A stretch of 64,000 nucleotides of DNA from a bacterium (GTDB lineage Bacteria; Verrucomicrobiota; Kiritimatiellia; CAIKKV01; CAITUY01): positions 62,001-126,000 of the forward strand of contig JBAWZF010000003.1 in assembly GCA_037143175.1 (NCBI GenBank). Reading direction: 5' to 3'. Positions within the stretch are counted from its first letter, which is position 1. Every line of letters begins with the position of its first letter. Shown in pieces: positions 46,196 through 57,867 of the stretch. The notes beneath the pieces are model-generated. The model had not been told where the DNA came from, did not search any database, and saw nothing but the letters and a program-made list of their open reading frames with translations. The translations under genes were made by a program, and so were the position numbers.

Positions 46196-46217
46196 ACGGC
46201 AAGTAGATGCCGTAATA
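46192..46217. promoter_or_regulatory. Candidate NrpR operator of gdhA
   Basis: TATTACGGCA (46192-46201) and TGCCGTAATA (46208-46217) are perfect 10-bp inverted arms with a 6-bp spacer. The site covers the -10 and transcription start of gdhA, as expected for a repressor. NrpR sites in methanogens are also short palindromes with a 6-bp centre. Confidence 0.75.
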
Positions 46218-46235
46218 AACAATAGGAGACCATGA

Positions 46236-47576
<1,341 letters not shown>

Positions 47577-47600
47577 GCTACCGGGCTTTCTGGCAAGTGT

Positions 47601-47635
47601 AACGGGACGTCTTAACAGGCGTCCCGTTCTTTTTT
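47601..47635 (+). terminator. Rho-independent terminator of gdhA
   Basis: AACGGGACG (47601-47609) pairs with CGTCCCGTT (47620-47628), followed by CTTTTTT. Confidence 0.9.
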
Positions 47636-47707
47636 GCTGACATTTTGAGAGATTGACTTTAGCCCTGTTTATAGGCCATTATTTACCCCTCAAAAGGGAG
47701 TTTAGCT

Positions 47708-48370
47708 ATGGCGTTTAGAGTAGAAATCATACCGTTCGTAATCGTGGTGATAGTGTTGGGTGCCTTGCTGTGCGGTGTTCTTCGCCTGGCGCGGGTGTCG
47801 TGGCGTAAAGCGTTTGTATTCAGCGGGATAGTCACGGTAATTCTGATCGGGTATTTATTGGTGTTCTTTCGTGATCCCGTGAGAACGCCTTCGCCTGATC
47901 CACAGGATATCATGGCTGGGGCTGAGGGCAAAATCATGTCGATCGTTGAGGTGGACGAGCCTGAGTTTCTCAAAACTAAGGCGGTTCGGATCAGCATTTT
48001 CTTGAGTTTGATCGATGTGCATGTGAACCGTGCGCCGATAGAAGGAACGATTGTGCATGCCCAATATTATCCGGGTGCCCGCTTTTTCACTTTTGAGGAA
48101 AAGTCATCTGAGCTGAATCAGCATAGCTCGATTGTGATTCACAACGCCAAGACCACTTGTCTGGTCAAACAGATTGTCGGGCCGGTCGCGCGTCGGGTGG
48201 TTTACTGGGTCGAGCCTGGCCAAATTGTTAAGAAGGGGGATGCGATTGGCATGATGAAATTCGGGTCGAGACTCGATATGTATTTTCCGCGTGATGATGT
48301 GGATGTGTTGGTTAAAAAGGGCGATAAGGTTCGCGCCGGTGAGACAGTCGTTGCCCAACTCAAGAAATAA
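47708..48370 (+). CDS. psd: Phosphatidylserine decarboxylase (short, archaeal-like type)
   Basis: The 220-residue protein has two N-terminal hydrophobic segments and the catalytic region FFRDPVRTPSPDP, SLIDVHVNRAP and a C-terminal MMKFGSRLD. The serine of GSR would be the self-cleavage site yielding the pyruvoyl group (LGST in E. coli). It is followed 8 bp later by pssA, so the two consecutive steps of phosphatidylethanolamine synthesis are cotranscribed. Confidence 0.93.
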   Translation: MAFRVEIIPFVIVVIVLGALLCGVLRLARVSWRKAFVFSGIVTVILIGYLLVFFRDPVRTPSPDPQDIMAGAEGKIMSIVEVDEPEFLKTKAVRISIFLSLIDVHVNRAPIEGTIVHAQYYPGARFFTFEEKSSELNQHSSIVIHNAKTTCLVKQIVGPVARRVVYWVEPGQIVKKGDAIGMMKFGSRLDMYFPRDDVDVLVKKGDKVRAGETVVAQLKK

Positions 48371-48378
48371 GGACAGTT

Positions 48379-49194
48379 ATGAAGACAGTCATCACCTGGC
48401 GTCAATTGATCCCGATCTCCATCACGTTGCTGGCAATGTTGTGTGGTTTTTTCAGCATTTTGGTCACTGTGGAAAGTATGAACGAAACGCTGGAGAAGGC
48501 GGGTGCCATGCATCGGTGGTCGGCTTTGCTGATCATGCTGGCTATGATTCTGGATGGGATTGACGGGAATGTGGCCCGCAAGCTGAAGGGGTGTACTGAA
48601 ATTGGTGCAGAACTGGACACCTATGTGGATATGACCGCTTTTGGCATTGCGCCCGCCGTCTTGATTTATGTGGTGATGTTGACGGGGTCGGTTCCGCAAG
48701 ATTCAGAGCGAATTTTCTGGCGGGTGGCTATGACGGCTGTAGTGGTGCTTTCCGGCGTGGTTCGATTGGCCCGCTTCAAGGCTCACGATCCCGATCGCGG
48801 GCAGGGCGGCTACACCGGGTTGCCGATTACGGCCTGCGCGGGGTGGGTGGCCATGATTGTTTTCATCAGTCAAAGCGAACCATTTGAGAAGTATTCCTTG
48901 AACTCCGGCTGGGTAGCGGGCCTTTTTCTGGTCGGAGTGCTCATTTTCATCAGTTTGCAGGTATCAAATGTGCGTTATCCGAAACCGACCAAGCATCCGG
49001 CTTTGTTCATTCCCATGGTGATTATGGTGTGTGTACTGTTTGGACCGCAGAAGATTGCCGTTCCGGCTGCTGTGTTTATGATTCTCATGGTACTCGGCTA
49101 TATCGCGTTTGGGCCGTTTTATATGCGGCAGTTGTCGCGGCGTGAGGCTTTAGGAAAAGCAGCGCAGCCGTCTGATGCTAACAGGAATGGATAA
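48379..49194 (+). CDS. pssA: CDP-diacylglycerol-serine O-phosphatidyltransferase
   Basis: The 271-residue membrane enzyme has the CDP-alcohol motif DGIDGNVARKLKGCTEIGAELDTYVD and multiple hydrophobic helices. It supplies phosphatidylserine to Psd. The stop is separated from the next gene by 5 bp. Confidence 0.92.
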   Translation: MKTVITWRQLIPISITLLAMLCGFFSILVTVESMNETLEKAGAMHRWSALLIMLAMILDGIDGNVARKLKGCTEIGAELDTYVDMTAFGIAPAVLIYVVMLTGSVPQDSERIFWRVAMTAVVVLSGVVRLARFKAHDPDRGQGGYTGLPITACAGWVAMIVFISQSEPFEKYSLNSGWVAGLFLVGVLIFISLQVSNVRYPKPTKHPALFIPMVIMVCVLFGPQKIAVPAAVFMILMVLGYIAFGPFYMRQLSRREALGKAAQPSDANRNG

Positions 49195-49199
49195 CCCCT

Positions 49200-49991
49200 G
49201 TGTGCCCTGATCCCCGACAGGAATTAGCAGAAATCATCAACCAGACTTCAGTTTACCTGAATGAGTTGAAAGCAGAGGGCGTTAATAAGATCGAGGTCAG
49301 TTTGGCCTCGGTGGCGAAAGCTCAGGCGCCAAAAAAGAAGACCGCACCCCTTACAATTCCAGCCCCAGTTCCTGCCTCAAAAACGGTCGAGAGAAGGGGC
49401 GTAACGGTTACTGCCAGAATGGAAAATGACATGGCCAAGATAGCATTAGAAATCGCGGGATGTACAAAATGTTCATTGCATAAGACGCGTATCCAGACTG
49501 TGCCGGGTCAGGGGAATGCTAAGCGTCCTGAAATCATGTTCATTGGCGAAGCGCCTGGTGCTGATGAGGATGAGCAGGGGCTTGCGTTTGTGGGGCGGGC
49601 TGGCCAGTTGGTCACCAAGATGATTACGGCGATGGGATTCACGAGGGAAGAGGTTTTTATTGCCAATATCTTGAAGTGCAGGCCACCGGATAATCGGGCG
49701 CCCACCCCTGAAGAGATGGCTATTTGCATTCCCTATCTGAAGCGTCAGATTGCTGAAGTTCAGCCGAAGGTGATTGTGGCACTGGGGGCAACGGCGGTTC
49801 TGGGCTTGCTCAACCTGACGGGAATCAGTCAACTCCGCGGCAAATGGTTGAAGTTTGAAGGGATCGATTTGATACCAACGTATCATCCGTCATATCTGCT
49901 TCGTAATCCTGTGATGAAAAGAGATGCGTGGCTGGATTTGCAATCGGTATTGAAACGTCTCGGGCGTCCTCTGCCCCCGGTGAAGCGGTAA
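49200..49991 (+). CDS. Family 4 uracil-DNA glycosylase
   Basis: The protein has 263 residues. A variable N-terminal 80 residues rich in K, P and A is followed by the conserved domain. It has [47 protein letters not shown], and [10 protein letters not shown]. The four cysteines (two in CTKC, one in KCRPP, one in MAICIPYL) fit the iron-sulfur cluster of this family. It removes uracil from DNA. GTG start. Confidence 0.92.
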   Translation: MCPDPRQELAEIINQTSVYLNELKAEGVNKIEVSLASVAKAQAPKKKTAPLTIPAPVPASKTVERRGVTVTARMENDMAKIALEIAGCTKCSLHKTRIQTVPGQGNAKRPEIMFIGEAPGADEDEQGLAFVGRAGQLVTKMITAMGFTREEVFIANILKCRPPDNRAPTPEEMAICIPYLKRQIAEVQPKVIVALGATAVLGLLNLTGISQLRGKWLKFEGIDLIPTYHPSYLLRNPVMKRDAWLDLQSVLKRLGRPLPPVKR

Positions 49992-49997
49992 GAGCCC

Positions 49998-50939
49998 ATG
50001 CGAGTCAAATCCCCATCCTCGCTGTTGGCCTGGCGACGGCAATCCAATGAATCTGTGGTTGTGGTGACAGGCTCTTTTGATATTTTTCAACCTGGCAATC
50101 TTGAGGTTCTGAGGCAGGCGAGTTTGCTGGCGAAGCGAATCGTTGTGGTGGTGGAGCCTGATGATGTGGTGGCCGCGCATAGCTCTCCGGGACGGCCGCA
50201 AAACAAACTTGAGACCCGTGTGGAGATGGTCTCTTATCTGCGCCATGTACAGGCTGTGACGAGTTTTCCGGTGGCGGAGGCGAATGCTTTTTTCGCCGGC
50301 TTAAAACCGTTTATCTGGGTAACCGCCAAAACTCAAACCGCATCGGAGGCCTATGCAAAAGCTCTTTTCGTTTCGGCGGAACGGGTGGTTGAGGTAGCGT
50401 CTCAGAGGGGATGTTTTACGGAAGATATCATTTTAGCGATGGCTGAGAATCGAACCCCCGTCAAGCTGCCTCCGGCGTGGGGTGCGGAAGCCCTGGAATC
50501 GAGCGTCACTCCGGTGTCGGTAACTGTGAATGGGTGTTTCGACATTTTGCACATCGGGCATTTGCGTTTTCTGGCGGAGGCCCGGGCATTGGGGGACAGG
50601 CTAACGGTATTGATCAACAGTGATGCTTCGGTCGCGCGGTATAAAGGGGCGACGCGGCCGGTGTTCCCTGAGACGTTCAGGGCCGAGGCACTCAAAGCGT
50701 TGAGATGTGTTGATGATGTTTTGGTTTTTGCCGGGGACAATCCGCTTGATGAGATCCGGCAACTCCGTCCGCTGATTCATGTAAAAGGTGGTTCCTATGA
50801 GCCTGAGCGGGTGCGAGCAGAGCGCGAGTTGGTTGAAAGTTGGGGTGGGCGTTTAGTGTGCACGGCGATGGTTGAGGGTTTTAGCACGACCGACTTCATT
50901 AGAAAAGCTCTGGGCGCCAAAGCTACTATTTTGATATGA
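49998..50939 (+). CDS. RfaE2/HldE-type nucleotidyltransferase with duplicated domain
   Basis: The 313-residue protein contains two cytidylyltransferase-like domains. The C-terminal one (about 170-305) is canonical: VNGCFDILHIGHLRFLAEAR with HIGH, then VLINSDASVARYKG, RPVFPE and HVKGG, fitting D-glycero-beta-D-manno-heptose 1-phosphate adenylyltransferase. The N-terminal one (about 18-150) keeps VTGSFDIFQPGNLEVLRQA but has QPGN in place of HxGH. It is therefore probably inactive. The product feeds LPS heptose. Confidence 0.85.
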   Translation: MRVKSPSSLLAWRRQSNESVVVVTGSFDIFQPGNLEVLRQASLLAKRIVVVVEPDDVVAAHSSPGRPQNKLETRVEMVSYLRHVQAVTSFPVAEANAFFAGLKPFIWVTAKTQTASEAYAKALFVSAERVVEVASQRGCFTEDIILAMAENRTPVKLPPAWGAEALESSVTPVSVTVNGCFDILHIGHLRFLAEARALGDRLTVLINSDASVARYKGATRPVFPETFRAEALKALRCVDDVLVFAGDNPLDEIRQLRPLIHVKGGSYEPERVRAERELVESWGGRLVCTAMVEGFSTTDFIRKALGAKATILI

Positions 50940-50958
50940 TATCCACATGAGGGACGAG

Positions 50959-51351
50959 ATGAAAGAAATTGAAGAGGCTGATCTTGTGGAAATGGATTTC
51001 CTCGAGAAGGTGGCTGCTCGTTTACCTGAAGATGAGGATGTCCTTTTAGCTTTGGGAGATATCTATACCCGGGCAGGCCGATATGAGGATGGCCTTCGAA
51101 TTGACAGGAGCCTTGTCAAACTGATGCCTGAAGAGTCCTCCATCTGGTACAATCTTGCCTGTAGTCTGGCCTTGCTGAATGTGCGCGAAGAAGCGCTGGC
51201 ATCCCTGCGGCGGGCCGTGGAACTGGGCTATCAGGATCATGAATGGATGAGTTGTGATAGTGACCTCCGGAATATCCGTGATGAAAAGGCCTTTACGGCT
51301 CTCCTGAAAACGATTACCGCCCCGAAGTCGAATAAGTCACTGGACTCCTGA
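50959..51351 (+). CDS. Small TPR-repeat protein
   Basis: The protein has 130 residues and two to three TPR units: VLLALGDIYTRAGRYEDGL and SIWYNLACSLALLNVREEALASLRRAVELG. A short C-terminal domain of the kind seen after TPRs follows. ATG 50959 is chosen for its GAGGG 5 nt upstream; 50947 is also open. It follows the heptose gene by 19 bp. Function unknown. Confidence 0.75.
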   Translation: MKEIEEADLVEMDFLEKVAARLPEDEDVLLALGDIYTRAGRYEDGLRIDRSLVKLMPEESSIWYNLACSLALLNVREEALASLRRAVELGYQDHEWMSCDSDLRNIRDEKAFTALLKTITAPKSNKSLDS

Positions 51352-51374
51352 GGCGGAATCGCTCAATTGATAAA

Positions 51375-51476
51375 CCCCTCACCCTAGCCCCAGCCCTCAA
51401 GGGGAGAGGGACTAGAAAATCGACCGAGTTTCTTTCTGCTTCCTCTCCCCTTGAGGGAGAGGATTGAGGTGAGGGG
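51375..51476. repeat. CCCTCACCC-type inverted repeat
   Basis: CCCCTCACCCTAGCCCCAG with CCCTCAAGGGGAGAGGG (51375-51410) is inverted as CCTCTCCCCTTGAGGGAGAGG and GAGGTGAGGGG (51442-51476). Together they form a long imperfect hairpin. Related single arms lie at 54838-54871 and 62257-62292. Confidence 0.75.
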
Positions 51477-51490
51477 TATTGAGGTCGTAT

Positions 51491-51505
51491 ATGACATAAT
51501 GTCAT
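51491..51505. promoter_or_regulatory. Perfect palindrome upstream of clpB
   Basis: ATGACAT-A-ATGTCAT is a 15-bp palindrome about 200 bp before clpB. The rest of 51506-51704 is AT-rich, with TATTTTGTAAAATA and TTTATAAACGTCTTATAAA words. It could be an operator; no CIRCE element was found. Confidence 0.4.
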
Positions 51506-51704
51506 TCCTTGTCTAGACTGCGTGCCATTCTGTCTCTTATCTGCTGTGGGGTATTGTCCCCATTGTATTTTGTAAAATATTCTTTATAAACGTCTTATAA
51601 AGATAATGTCATCGACTGAATGAAGTGGAACAGCTGTTGCTATCTTCAACAGCTAGTTGTGTATATCGCACGATGAGATCATGGAAAAGGACAGGATGTG
51701 ACCT

Positions 51705-54314
51705 ATGTTTGACTTAAGCAAATTAACGCAAAAGGCTCAGGAAGCCATGCAGATGGCGCAGGAAAAAGCAGTGAGATGCAGCCACCAGGAGTTGGATGGT
51801 GAGCATTTGCTGTTAAGTCTGCTGGAGCAGGAGGATGGGTTGGCCTCGAAGTTAATTGAGCGGCTAGGGGTACGGCCTGCTGAATTACGTGCTCGTGTGG
51901 AGGAGGCGCTGGATAAGTTCCCGAAGGTGAAAGGCACCGTTACGGAGGCTGGCAAGGTATATGTGACTCAGCGGCTTAACCAACTCTTGGTGAAAGCTGG
52001 GGATGAGGCGAAGCGGTTGAAGGATGAATATATCTCGGTTGAGCACTTATTGTTGGCCTTTCTGGACGAGGGCAAGGGGACGGCCTCGGGTAAAATTCTC
52101 GCGCAGATGGGGATTGATCGTGCCCGGTTCCTGGAGGCGCTTACGGCTGTGCGAGGTCACCAGCGGGTGACCAGTGCCACTCCTGAAGGAGCCTATGAAG
52201 CCTTGCAGAAATACGGCATAGATTTGGTCGAGATGGCGAAGCAGAACAAACTTGATCCGGTCATTGGGCGCGATATGGAAATCCGCAGCGTGATCCGGAT
52301 TCTTTCCCGAAAGACAAAGAATAACCCCGTTTTGATAGGTGAACCCGGGGTTGGGAAAACGGCCATTGTGGAGGGTTTGGCACATCGGATTCTGAGAGGC
52401 GATGTACCGGAGGGACTCAAGGATCGCACCATTTTCGCGCTGGATATGACAGCCCTGATGGCGGGGGCCAAATATCGGGGCGAGTTTGAGGAACGGCTTA
52501 AGGCAGTGCTTACCGAGATCAAGGCGGCTGAAGGCCGGATTATTCTGTTTATTGATGAGCTTCACACGATTGTAGGTGCAGGGAAGACGGAAGGATCGTC
52601 GGATGCAGGGAATATGCTCAAGCCCATGCTGGCACGCGGTGAGTTGCATTGTATTGGGGCCACGACGCTGGATGAATATCGCAAATATATCGAGAAAGAC
52701 GCCGCTTTGGAAAGGCGCTTCCAGCCGATCCTGGTAGAGGCGCCATCGGTGGAAGATACGCTTTCGATTCTCCGAGGACTAAAAGACCGGTTTGAGGTGC
52801 ATCATGGCGTGCGGATCACGGATTCTGCACTTGTGGCATCTGCTGTTCTTTCAGATCGTTATATCAGTGACCGGTTTTTGCCTGACAAGGCTATTGATCT
52901 GATGGATGAGGCTTGTGCCTCGATCCGCACGGAGATCGATTCCATGCCGGCGGAGTTGGATGAAATTACCCGCAAGGTGATGCGGCTGGAAATCGAGGAA
53001 ACGGCGCTCAAAAAGGAAAAAGACGAGGGAAGTAAGGAGCGTTTGAAGGTGCTTCGGAAAGAGTTGGCGGATCTCAAGACCGCCTGTGACACCATGCGGG
53101 CTCAGTGGTCGAATGAGAAAAGCGCTATCGCCGGAGTTCAGTCTGTCCGTGAAGACCTTGAAAAAGCACGGAGGGAAAGCGAAGAAGCCGAACGTAAATA
53201 CGATCTCGACCGGTTGGCGAAATTACGCCATGGCGTGATTCCGGATCTTGAGAAGAAACTCAGCACTCTCCAAAAAACAGCGGCGGGGACAACCGAAAGC
53301 CGCTCCATGTTACGGGAAGAAGTTACCGAGGAGGAGATTGCCGAAGTGGTGTCCCGATGGTCTGGCGTTCCGCTAACTAAACTGCTTCAGGGTGATCGGG
53401 AAAAGCTGCTGAAGCTAGGTGACGTGTTGCACGAGAATGTGATTGGGCAGGATGAGGCCGTTCAGGTCGTGGCAGATGCGGTGTTGCGGGCGAGGGCGGG
53501 GATCAAGAATCCCAAGCGGCCTGTAGGGGCTTTCCTCTTTCTGGGGCCAACAGGTGTGGGAAAAACGGAGTTGGCGAAGGTGCTGGCCACAACCCTTTTT
53601 GATTCGGAAGACCATCTGATCCGGATCGATATGAGTGAGTATATGGAGAAGCATACGGTTTCCCGGCTGGTTGGAGCGCCTCCGGGATATGTGGGATATG
53701 AGGAAGGAGGACAACTGACTGAGGCCGTCCGTCGTAAGCCGTATGCGGTTATTCTGCTGGATGAAATTGAGAAGGCGCATCATGATGTTTTTAACATTCT
53801 GCTACAGATTCTGGACGATGGCCGGTTAACGGATTCCCATGGGCGAACCGTAAACTTTAAAAATTCGATCATTATTATGACCAGTAATATCGGGTCGCCG
53901 ATCTTGTTGGAAGGGATTGGGGCTGATGGCCAAATCAAAGAGGCGGCCCGGCTCGATGTGATGGAAGAGTTGCGGCAGAGTTTCCGGCCAGAATTTCTCA
54001 ACCGTTTGGACGATGTAGTGTTATTCAAGCCATTAACGTTGGAAGAGATCGGCCGAATTGTGGATCTCCAGATGGGCGAATTGCGGACACGGCTCGGGGA
54101 GCAGCGCATGGAACTTAAGGTGACCGATGGGGCTCGTGAGTTGTTGGCGAGGGAAGGGTATAGCCCGGTATATGGGGCGCGTCCTTTGAAGCGGCTGATT
54201 CAGGTGCTAGTTGAGACCCCCCTTGCCCGTTTGGTCGTGGCGGGGACTATAAAGGGAGGTCAAACGGTAAAGGTCGGGGTAAAGAAGGGCGAGATCGAGA
54301 TTCTTGTGGAATAA
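51705..54314 (+). CDS. clpB: ATP-dependent disaggregase ClpB
   Basis: The 869-residue AAA+ chaperone has an N-domain with two Clp repeats, NBD1 with Walker A GEPGVGKT and a middle coiled-coil domain (about 400-530). NBD2 has Walker A GPTGVGKT and [10 protein letters not shown]. The middle domain distinguishes ClpB from ClpA and ClpC. It works with DnaK in rescuing aggregates. A ribosome-binding-like AGGA precedes the ATG. Confidence 0.97.
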   Translation: MFDLSKLTQKAQEAMQMAQEKAVRCSHQELDGEHLLLSLLEQEDGLASKLIERLGVRPAELRARVEEALDKFPKVKGTVTEAGKVYVTQRLNQLLVKAGDEAKRLKDEYISVEHLLLAFLDEGKGTASGKILAQMGIDRARFLEALTAVRGHQRVTSATPEGAYEALQKYGIDLVEMAKQNKLDPVIGRDMEIRSVIRILSRKTKNNPVLIGEPGVGKTAIVEGLAHRILRGDVPEGLKDRTIFALDMTALMAGAKYRGEFEERLKAVLTEIKAAEGRIILFIDELHTIVGAGKTEGSSDAGNMLKPMLARGELHCIGATTLDEYRKYIEKDAALERRFQPILVEAPSVEDTLSILRGLKDRFEVHHGVRITDSALVASAVLSDRYISDRFLPDKAIDLMDEACASIRTEIDSMPAELDEITRKVMRLEIEETALKKEKDEGSKERLKVLRKELADLKTACDTMRAQWSNEKSAIAGVQSVREDLEKARRESEEAERKYDLDRLAKLRHGVIPDLEKKLSTLQKTAAGTTESRSMLREEVTEEEIAEVVSRWSGVPLTKLLQGDREKLLKLGDVLHENVIGQDEAVQVVADAVLRARAGIKNPKRPVGAFLFLGPTGVGKTELAKVLATTLFDSEDHLIRIDMSEYMEKHTVSRLVGAPPGYVGYEEGGQLTEAVRRKPYAVILLDEIEKAHHDVFNILLQILDDGRLTDSHGRTVNFKNSIIIMTSNIGSPILLEGIGADGQIKEAARLDVMEELRQSFRPEFLNRLDDVVLFKPLTLEEIGRIVDLQMGELRTRLGEQRMELKVTDGARELLAREGYSPVYGARPLKRLIQVLVETPLARLVVAGTIKGGQTVKVGVKKGEIEILVE

Positions 54315-54316
54315 TT

Positions 54317-54553
54317 CTACTTATTATTCCACGGGTCTTTAGAGAAAACCGAGCAGATCGAGGCACAGACTCCGACGAGAAGGAGAATACCGCCAATGTT
54401 GAAGAATATCATCAGCATGGGGTGTGCTGTCCGGAACGAATCTGCAACGTTAATACTTTGACTTGATCCGAAAGAGGTTGCCGCCATCAAGGACTGGTTG
54501 GTGATCAGCAGCAGTGCTGCTATCGGCATGATTATAACATTCTTTGTCTTCAT
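54317..54553 (-). CDS. Small predicted exported/membrane protein
   Basis: The 78-residue frame has a signal-peptide-like start (MKTKNVIIMPIAALLLITNQSLMAA). A second hydrophobic segment, MLMIFFNIGGILLLVGVCASICSVF, follows near the C-terminus. It ends 2 bp from the clpB stop in convergent orientation. No ribosome-binding site is clear and no family is recognised, so it may not be expressed. Confidence 0.4.
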   Translation of the reverse strand: MKTKNVIIMPIAALLLITNQSLMAATSFGSSQSINVADSFRTAHPMLMIFFNIGGILLLVGVCASICSVFSKDPWNNK

Positions 54554-54794
54554 GGCGAATAAAGTGCATGTATTTGAACATTTGCACAATCGGGGTAACC
54601 CTGATTATGTATCAGGGAATTGCTCATAGCGGCAGAGAGGTGGAGCCGACGTCCCGGCGGTTGCATTTGGCGGCAAGAAAGAAAATGCGTTCACCGGGGA
54701 CGTCGATCGCCACCTTGAGGGATCTGACATGCGTTAGATTGAAAAAAAACGAATCTGAAATTCGCTTGTCTTTCTGTTCCAAGGTTACTACACT

Positions 54795-54871
54795 CCGCCC
54801 CCAAATTTAGGGGCGGCAGGAGGGGTAGTGCAAAAGGCCCTCACCCCAATCCTCTTTCGTGGCGAGAGAGG
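54795..54871. repeat. Hairpin and CCCTCACCCC arm before pckG
   Basis: CCGCCCC/GGGGCGG (54795-54816) form a perfect stem around CAAATTTA. The CCCTCACCCCAATCCTC arm with a weak inverted partner GCGAGAGAGG lies at 54838-54871. The remaining gap 54554-54794 shows no supported gene. Confidence 0.6.
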
Positions 54872-54898
54872 TTCAAAACAGTAAAACAAGGAAAAGAT

Positions 54899-56701
54899 AT
54901 GTCGACTATACCGACCAAAAATCAAAAGCTGATCAACTGGGTTAACGAAATGGCCAAGCTGACCAAAGCGGCCAATGTCTATTGGTGCGACGGGTCGCAG
55001 GCCGAATATGACCGGCTTTGCCAGGAGATGGTGAAGGCTGGAACTTTTACTCCGCTCAACCAGAAGTTGCGTCCTGGCTGTTTTCTTGCCCGCTCCCATG
55101 CCAGTGATGTGGCACGTGTGGAAGATCGCACCTATATCTGCTCCAAGACGAAAGAAGATGCCGGTCCTACGAATAATTGGGCGGATCCTGCCGAGATGAA
55201 GAAGCTTATGACTGGTTTATACACCGGTTGTATGCAAGGACGAACCATGTATGTGATTCCTTTCTCAATGGGTCCCTTGGATTCGCCAATTGCCAAAATC
55301 GGAATTGAACTGACGGATTCCGCCTATGTGGTGGTCAATATGCGCATCATGACCCGTATGGGAAGCGCCGTGTTGAATAAGTTGGACGCTACTGGCAGTT
55401 TCATTGAGTGTATGCACTCGGTTGGCGCGCCGCTTCAACCCGGGCAGCAGGATCTTCCATGGCCCTGCGAGCCAGATCCCGCCAAGAAATATATTGTTCA
55501 CTTCCCTGAAGAGCAGTCGATCATGTCCTACGGGTCGGGTTACGGTGGCAATGCCTTGTTGGGTAAAAAGTGTCTGGCATTGCGTATTGCCTCCTCAATT
55601 GCCCGTAAAGAGGGTTGGATGGCCGAACATATGGTGATTCTGGCCCTGACTTCGCCTGCCGGAAAGAAGTATTACATTAGCGCAGCATTCCCGAGTGCCT
55701 GCGGCAAGACCAATCTGGCTATGATGCAGCCGAGTTTGCCGGGGTGGTCGGTTAAGTGTCTGGGTGACGATATCGCCTGGATTCGCGTGGGTGAAGATGG
55801 CCGCCTGTTTGCGATGAACCCGGAATCCGGCTTCTTCGGTGTGGCGCCGGGCACCTCGGCCCAGTCGAATCCCCATGCGATGACGACGATTAAGGCCAAT
55901 ACGATTTTCACCAACGTGGCGTTGACGCCCGAGGGTGATATCTGGTGGGAAGATATGGGCATTCCGGCCCCGGCCAAGGCGATTGACTGGGAAGGTAAGG
56001 ATTGGACCCCGGATTGCGGTCGCAAGGCGGCGCATCCGAATGCCCGGTTCACAGCGCCTGCGGAACAGTGTCCGGTGGTGGATGCCGACTGGCAGAATCC
56101 GGCCGGTGTGCCGATCTCGGCGTTCCTGTTTGGTGGGCGTCGTCCTTCCACCATCCCTCTGGTAAATGAAGCTTTCACCTGGGAACATGGTGTATTCATG
56201 GGTTCTTCAACGGGGTCGGAGACCACTGCGGCGGCGCTCGGCAAAGCCGGGGTTCTGCGGCGTGATCCGTTCGCCATGTTGCCGTTCTGCGGCTATAACA
56301 TGGGTGACTACTTCGCCCACTGGCTGGACATGGCGAAGAAGACCAAGCGCGAAAAGTTGCCCAAGGTATTCTTTGTCAACTGGTTCCGTAAAAGCCCTGA
56401 AGGCAAGTGGTTGTGGCCTGGATACGGCGACAACAGCCGCGTGCTCAAATGGATCTGCGAGCGTATCGATGGCACTGGGAAGGCGGTCAAGTCCCCGATT
56501 GGGTATCTGCCTACCGAGGATGGTTTGGATGTGTCCGGGCTGAAGATTACGCCGGAAGACATCAAGCAGTTGTTGGCAGTCGATCCTGAAGGCTGGAAGA
56601 ATGAGATAGCTGACATTAACACCAATTACGAGAAGTTCGGCACCCATCTCCCTGCGGCCTTGAAGCAGGAATTGGAAGGCTTGAAGCAGCGTTTGGGTTA
56701 A
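54899..56701 (+). CDS. pckG: Phosphoenolpyruvate carboxykinase (GTP)
   Basis: The 600-residue enzyme interconverts oxaloacetate and PEP using GTP. Characteristic blocks are [39 protein letters not shown] with the P-loop and active-site cysteine, and FGVAPGTS. A late W[FV]RK-type FVNWFRK stretch follows. AAGGA precedes the ATG. A strong terminator follows. The enzyme links the TCA cycle to sugar synthesis. Confidence 0.97.
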   Translation: MSTIPTKNQKLINWVNEMAKLTKAANVYWCDGSQAEYDRLCQEMVKAGTFTPLNQKLRPGCFLARSHASDVARVEDRTYICSKTKEDAGPTNNWADPAEMKKLMTGLYTGCMQGRTMYVIPFSMGPLDSPIAKIGIELTDSAYVVVNMRIMTRMGSAVLNKLDATGSFIECMHSVGAPLQPGQQDLPWPCEPDPAKKYIVHFPEEQSIMSYGSGYGGNALLGKKCLALRIASSIARKEGWMAEHMVILALTSPAGKKYYISAAFPSACGKTNLAMMQPSLPGWSVKCLGDDIAWIRVGEDGRLFAMNPESGFFGVAPGTSAQSNPHAMTTIKANTIFTNVALTPEGDIWWEDMGIPAPAKAIDWEGKDWTPDCGRKAAHPNARFTAPAEQCPVVDADWQNPAGVPISAFLFGGRRPSTIPLVNEAFTWEHGVFMGSSTGSETTAAALGKAGVLRRDPFAMLPFCGYNMGDYFAHWLDMAKKTKREKLPKVFFVNWFRKSPEGKWLWPGYGDNSRVLKWICERIDGTGKAVKSPIGYLPTEDGLDVSGLKITPEDIKQLLAVDPEGWKNEIADINTNYEKFGTHLPAALKQELEGLKQRLG

Positions 56702-56726
56702 GTCATTGTGTTTGAGAAAAGTCGAA

Positions 56727-56757
56727 GCAGCGTCGGGAAACCGGCGCTGCTTTTTTT
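56727..56757 (+). terminator. Rho-independent terminator after pckG
   Basis: GCAGCGTCGG (56727-56736) pairs with CCGGCGCTGC (56741-56750) around GAAA, with one wobble, followed by seven T. The convergent radical SAM gene ends 3 bp further on. Confidence 0.88.
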
Positions 56758-56759
56758 GG

Positions 56760-57764
56760 TTAGATGGTTTTTTTGTAGTAGTTCTCGAACCTCGTCTGTA
56801 GCTTCAGGGAAGTCAGGTAATTCAGTAAGACGAAGGCAAGTTGTTTACCGCTGCCGAGTGATATATAAGAACATTTCTTGCAGAACTCAATATTGCGTCG
56901 GCCTTCAATGTGGGCCTTCCTGAAACTCTGGATCGCTTCGCCGTTCCAAACCTCCGCCAATGTGTTTTGTTGAACGTTTCCAAACACCACATCACCATCG
57001 TAATCGTTGCAACACGGCACAACATTGCCGTTCCAGTGAATAACCATTGTCCGCCACGGCCAATCGCATAGATTGTCGAAATATACCTTTTTTGCCGAGT
57101 CCGGGTGCAGTTTGTCGAAATCTTCATTTTCTCCGTTCCAGACATTGAACGGTTTAAGCCAGACGTGCGCCCCGAGCTCTTGCCACTTCTTGCGGAACGT
57201 CAGCGCCTCATGCTTGTTAAGCGACATATAGATCAGTTGACAGACGCAAAACATATCAATGTGGCGTTGTCTGACCTTTTTCAGGAACTCCTCGACGTTC
57301 TTTACTGTTTTCTGGAAATCACCCCCGACGCGCAACTGACGGTAAGTCTCCTCGTTAACGGCGTCGAGGCTGAATATTATTAAATCCAGGCCGCTGTCCA
57401 ATAATTTGTCGCTTCTGTTGGCATCTAGTAGCGTCGCATTTGTTGAGAGAAACGTTCTGATTCCGCGCGACTTGAAGGTAGCAACGATCTTATCGAGTTG
57501 CGGGTGCATGACGCTCTCCCCCCAAGCTTGCAAGAGAACAAACTGAACATGCCCTTCCGCTTCCGCCGCTATCTTCTCGACAACTGACATAGACATGAAT
57601 CCGACTTTACGTTCCATGTCCTTCGTCCGGGGACACATTGGGCAGCTGAGATTGCATGAGTTGGTAGGCTCAAGATGCAGTAACGTGGGCAAGCCCGAGG
57701 TCTGAACTTGCTTTTGTCGGTAATCCAGAACAGATCGGTAACGATTGATCAATGGGGTGGCCAT
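56760..57764 (-). CDS. Radical SAM/SPASM protein
   Basis: The 334-residue protein has the radical SAM motif CNLSCPMC near residues 37-44. It also has GESVMHP, STNATLL and a SPASM-type C-terminal cysteine set (PCCNDYDG and CKKCSY) for extra iron-sulfur clusters. The substrate is not evident. It diverges from a second radical SAM gene across 103 bp, next to surface-polysaccharide genes. Confidence 0.8.
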   Translation of the reverse strand: MATPLINRYRSVLDYRQKQVQTSGLPTLLHLEPTNSCNLSCPMCPRTKDMERKVGFMSMSVVEKIAAEAEGHVQFVLLQAWGESVMHPQLDKIVATFKSRGIRTFLSTNATLLDANRSDKLLDSGLDLIIFSLDAVNEETYRQLRVGGDFQKTVKNVEEFLKKVRQRHIDMFCVCQLIYMSLNKHEALTFRKKWQELGAHVWLKPFNVWNGENEDFDKLHPDSAKKVYFDNLCDWPWRTMVIHWNGNVVPCCNDYDGDVVFGNVQQNTLAEVWNGEAIQSFRKAHIEGRRNIEFCKKCSYISLGSGKQLAFVLLNYLTSLKLQTRFENYYKKTI

Positions 57765-57867
57765 GATATTCCTTTTCTAATGGTTTATACAATCATGCTT
57801 GCGTTTTTGACTCGGCTCTGACAGCATTTTAAAGAACGGCAGCGCATGTCCAGTACAATTCACACAC

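Noticed and set aside
54544-54810. 88-codon frame before pckG
   Set aside because: Composition looks like translated repeat DNA; no ribosome-binding site or domain.
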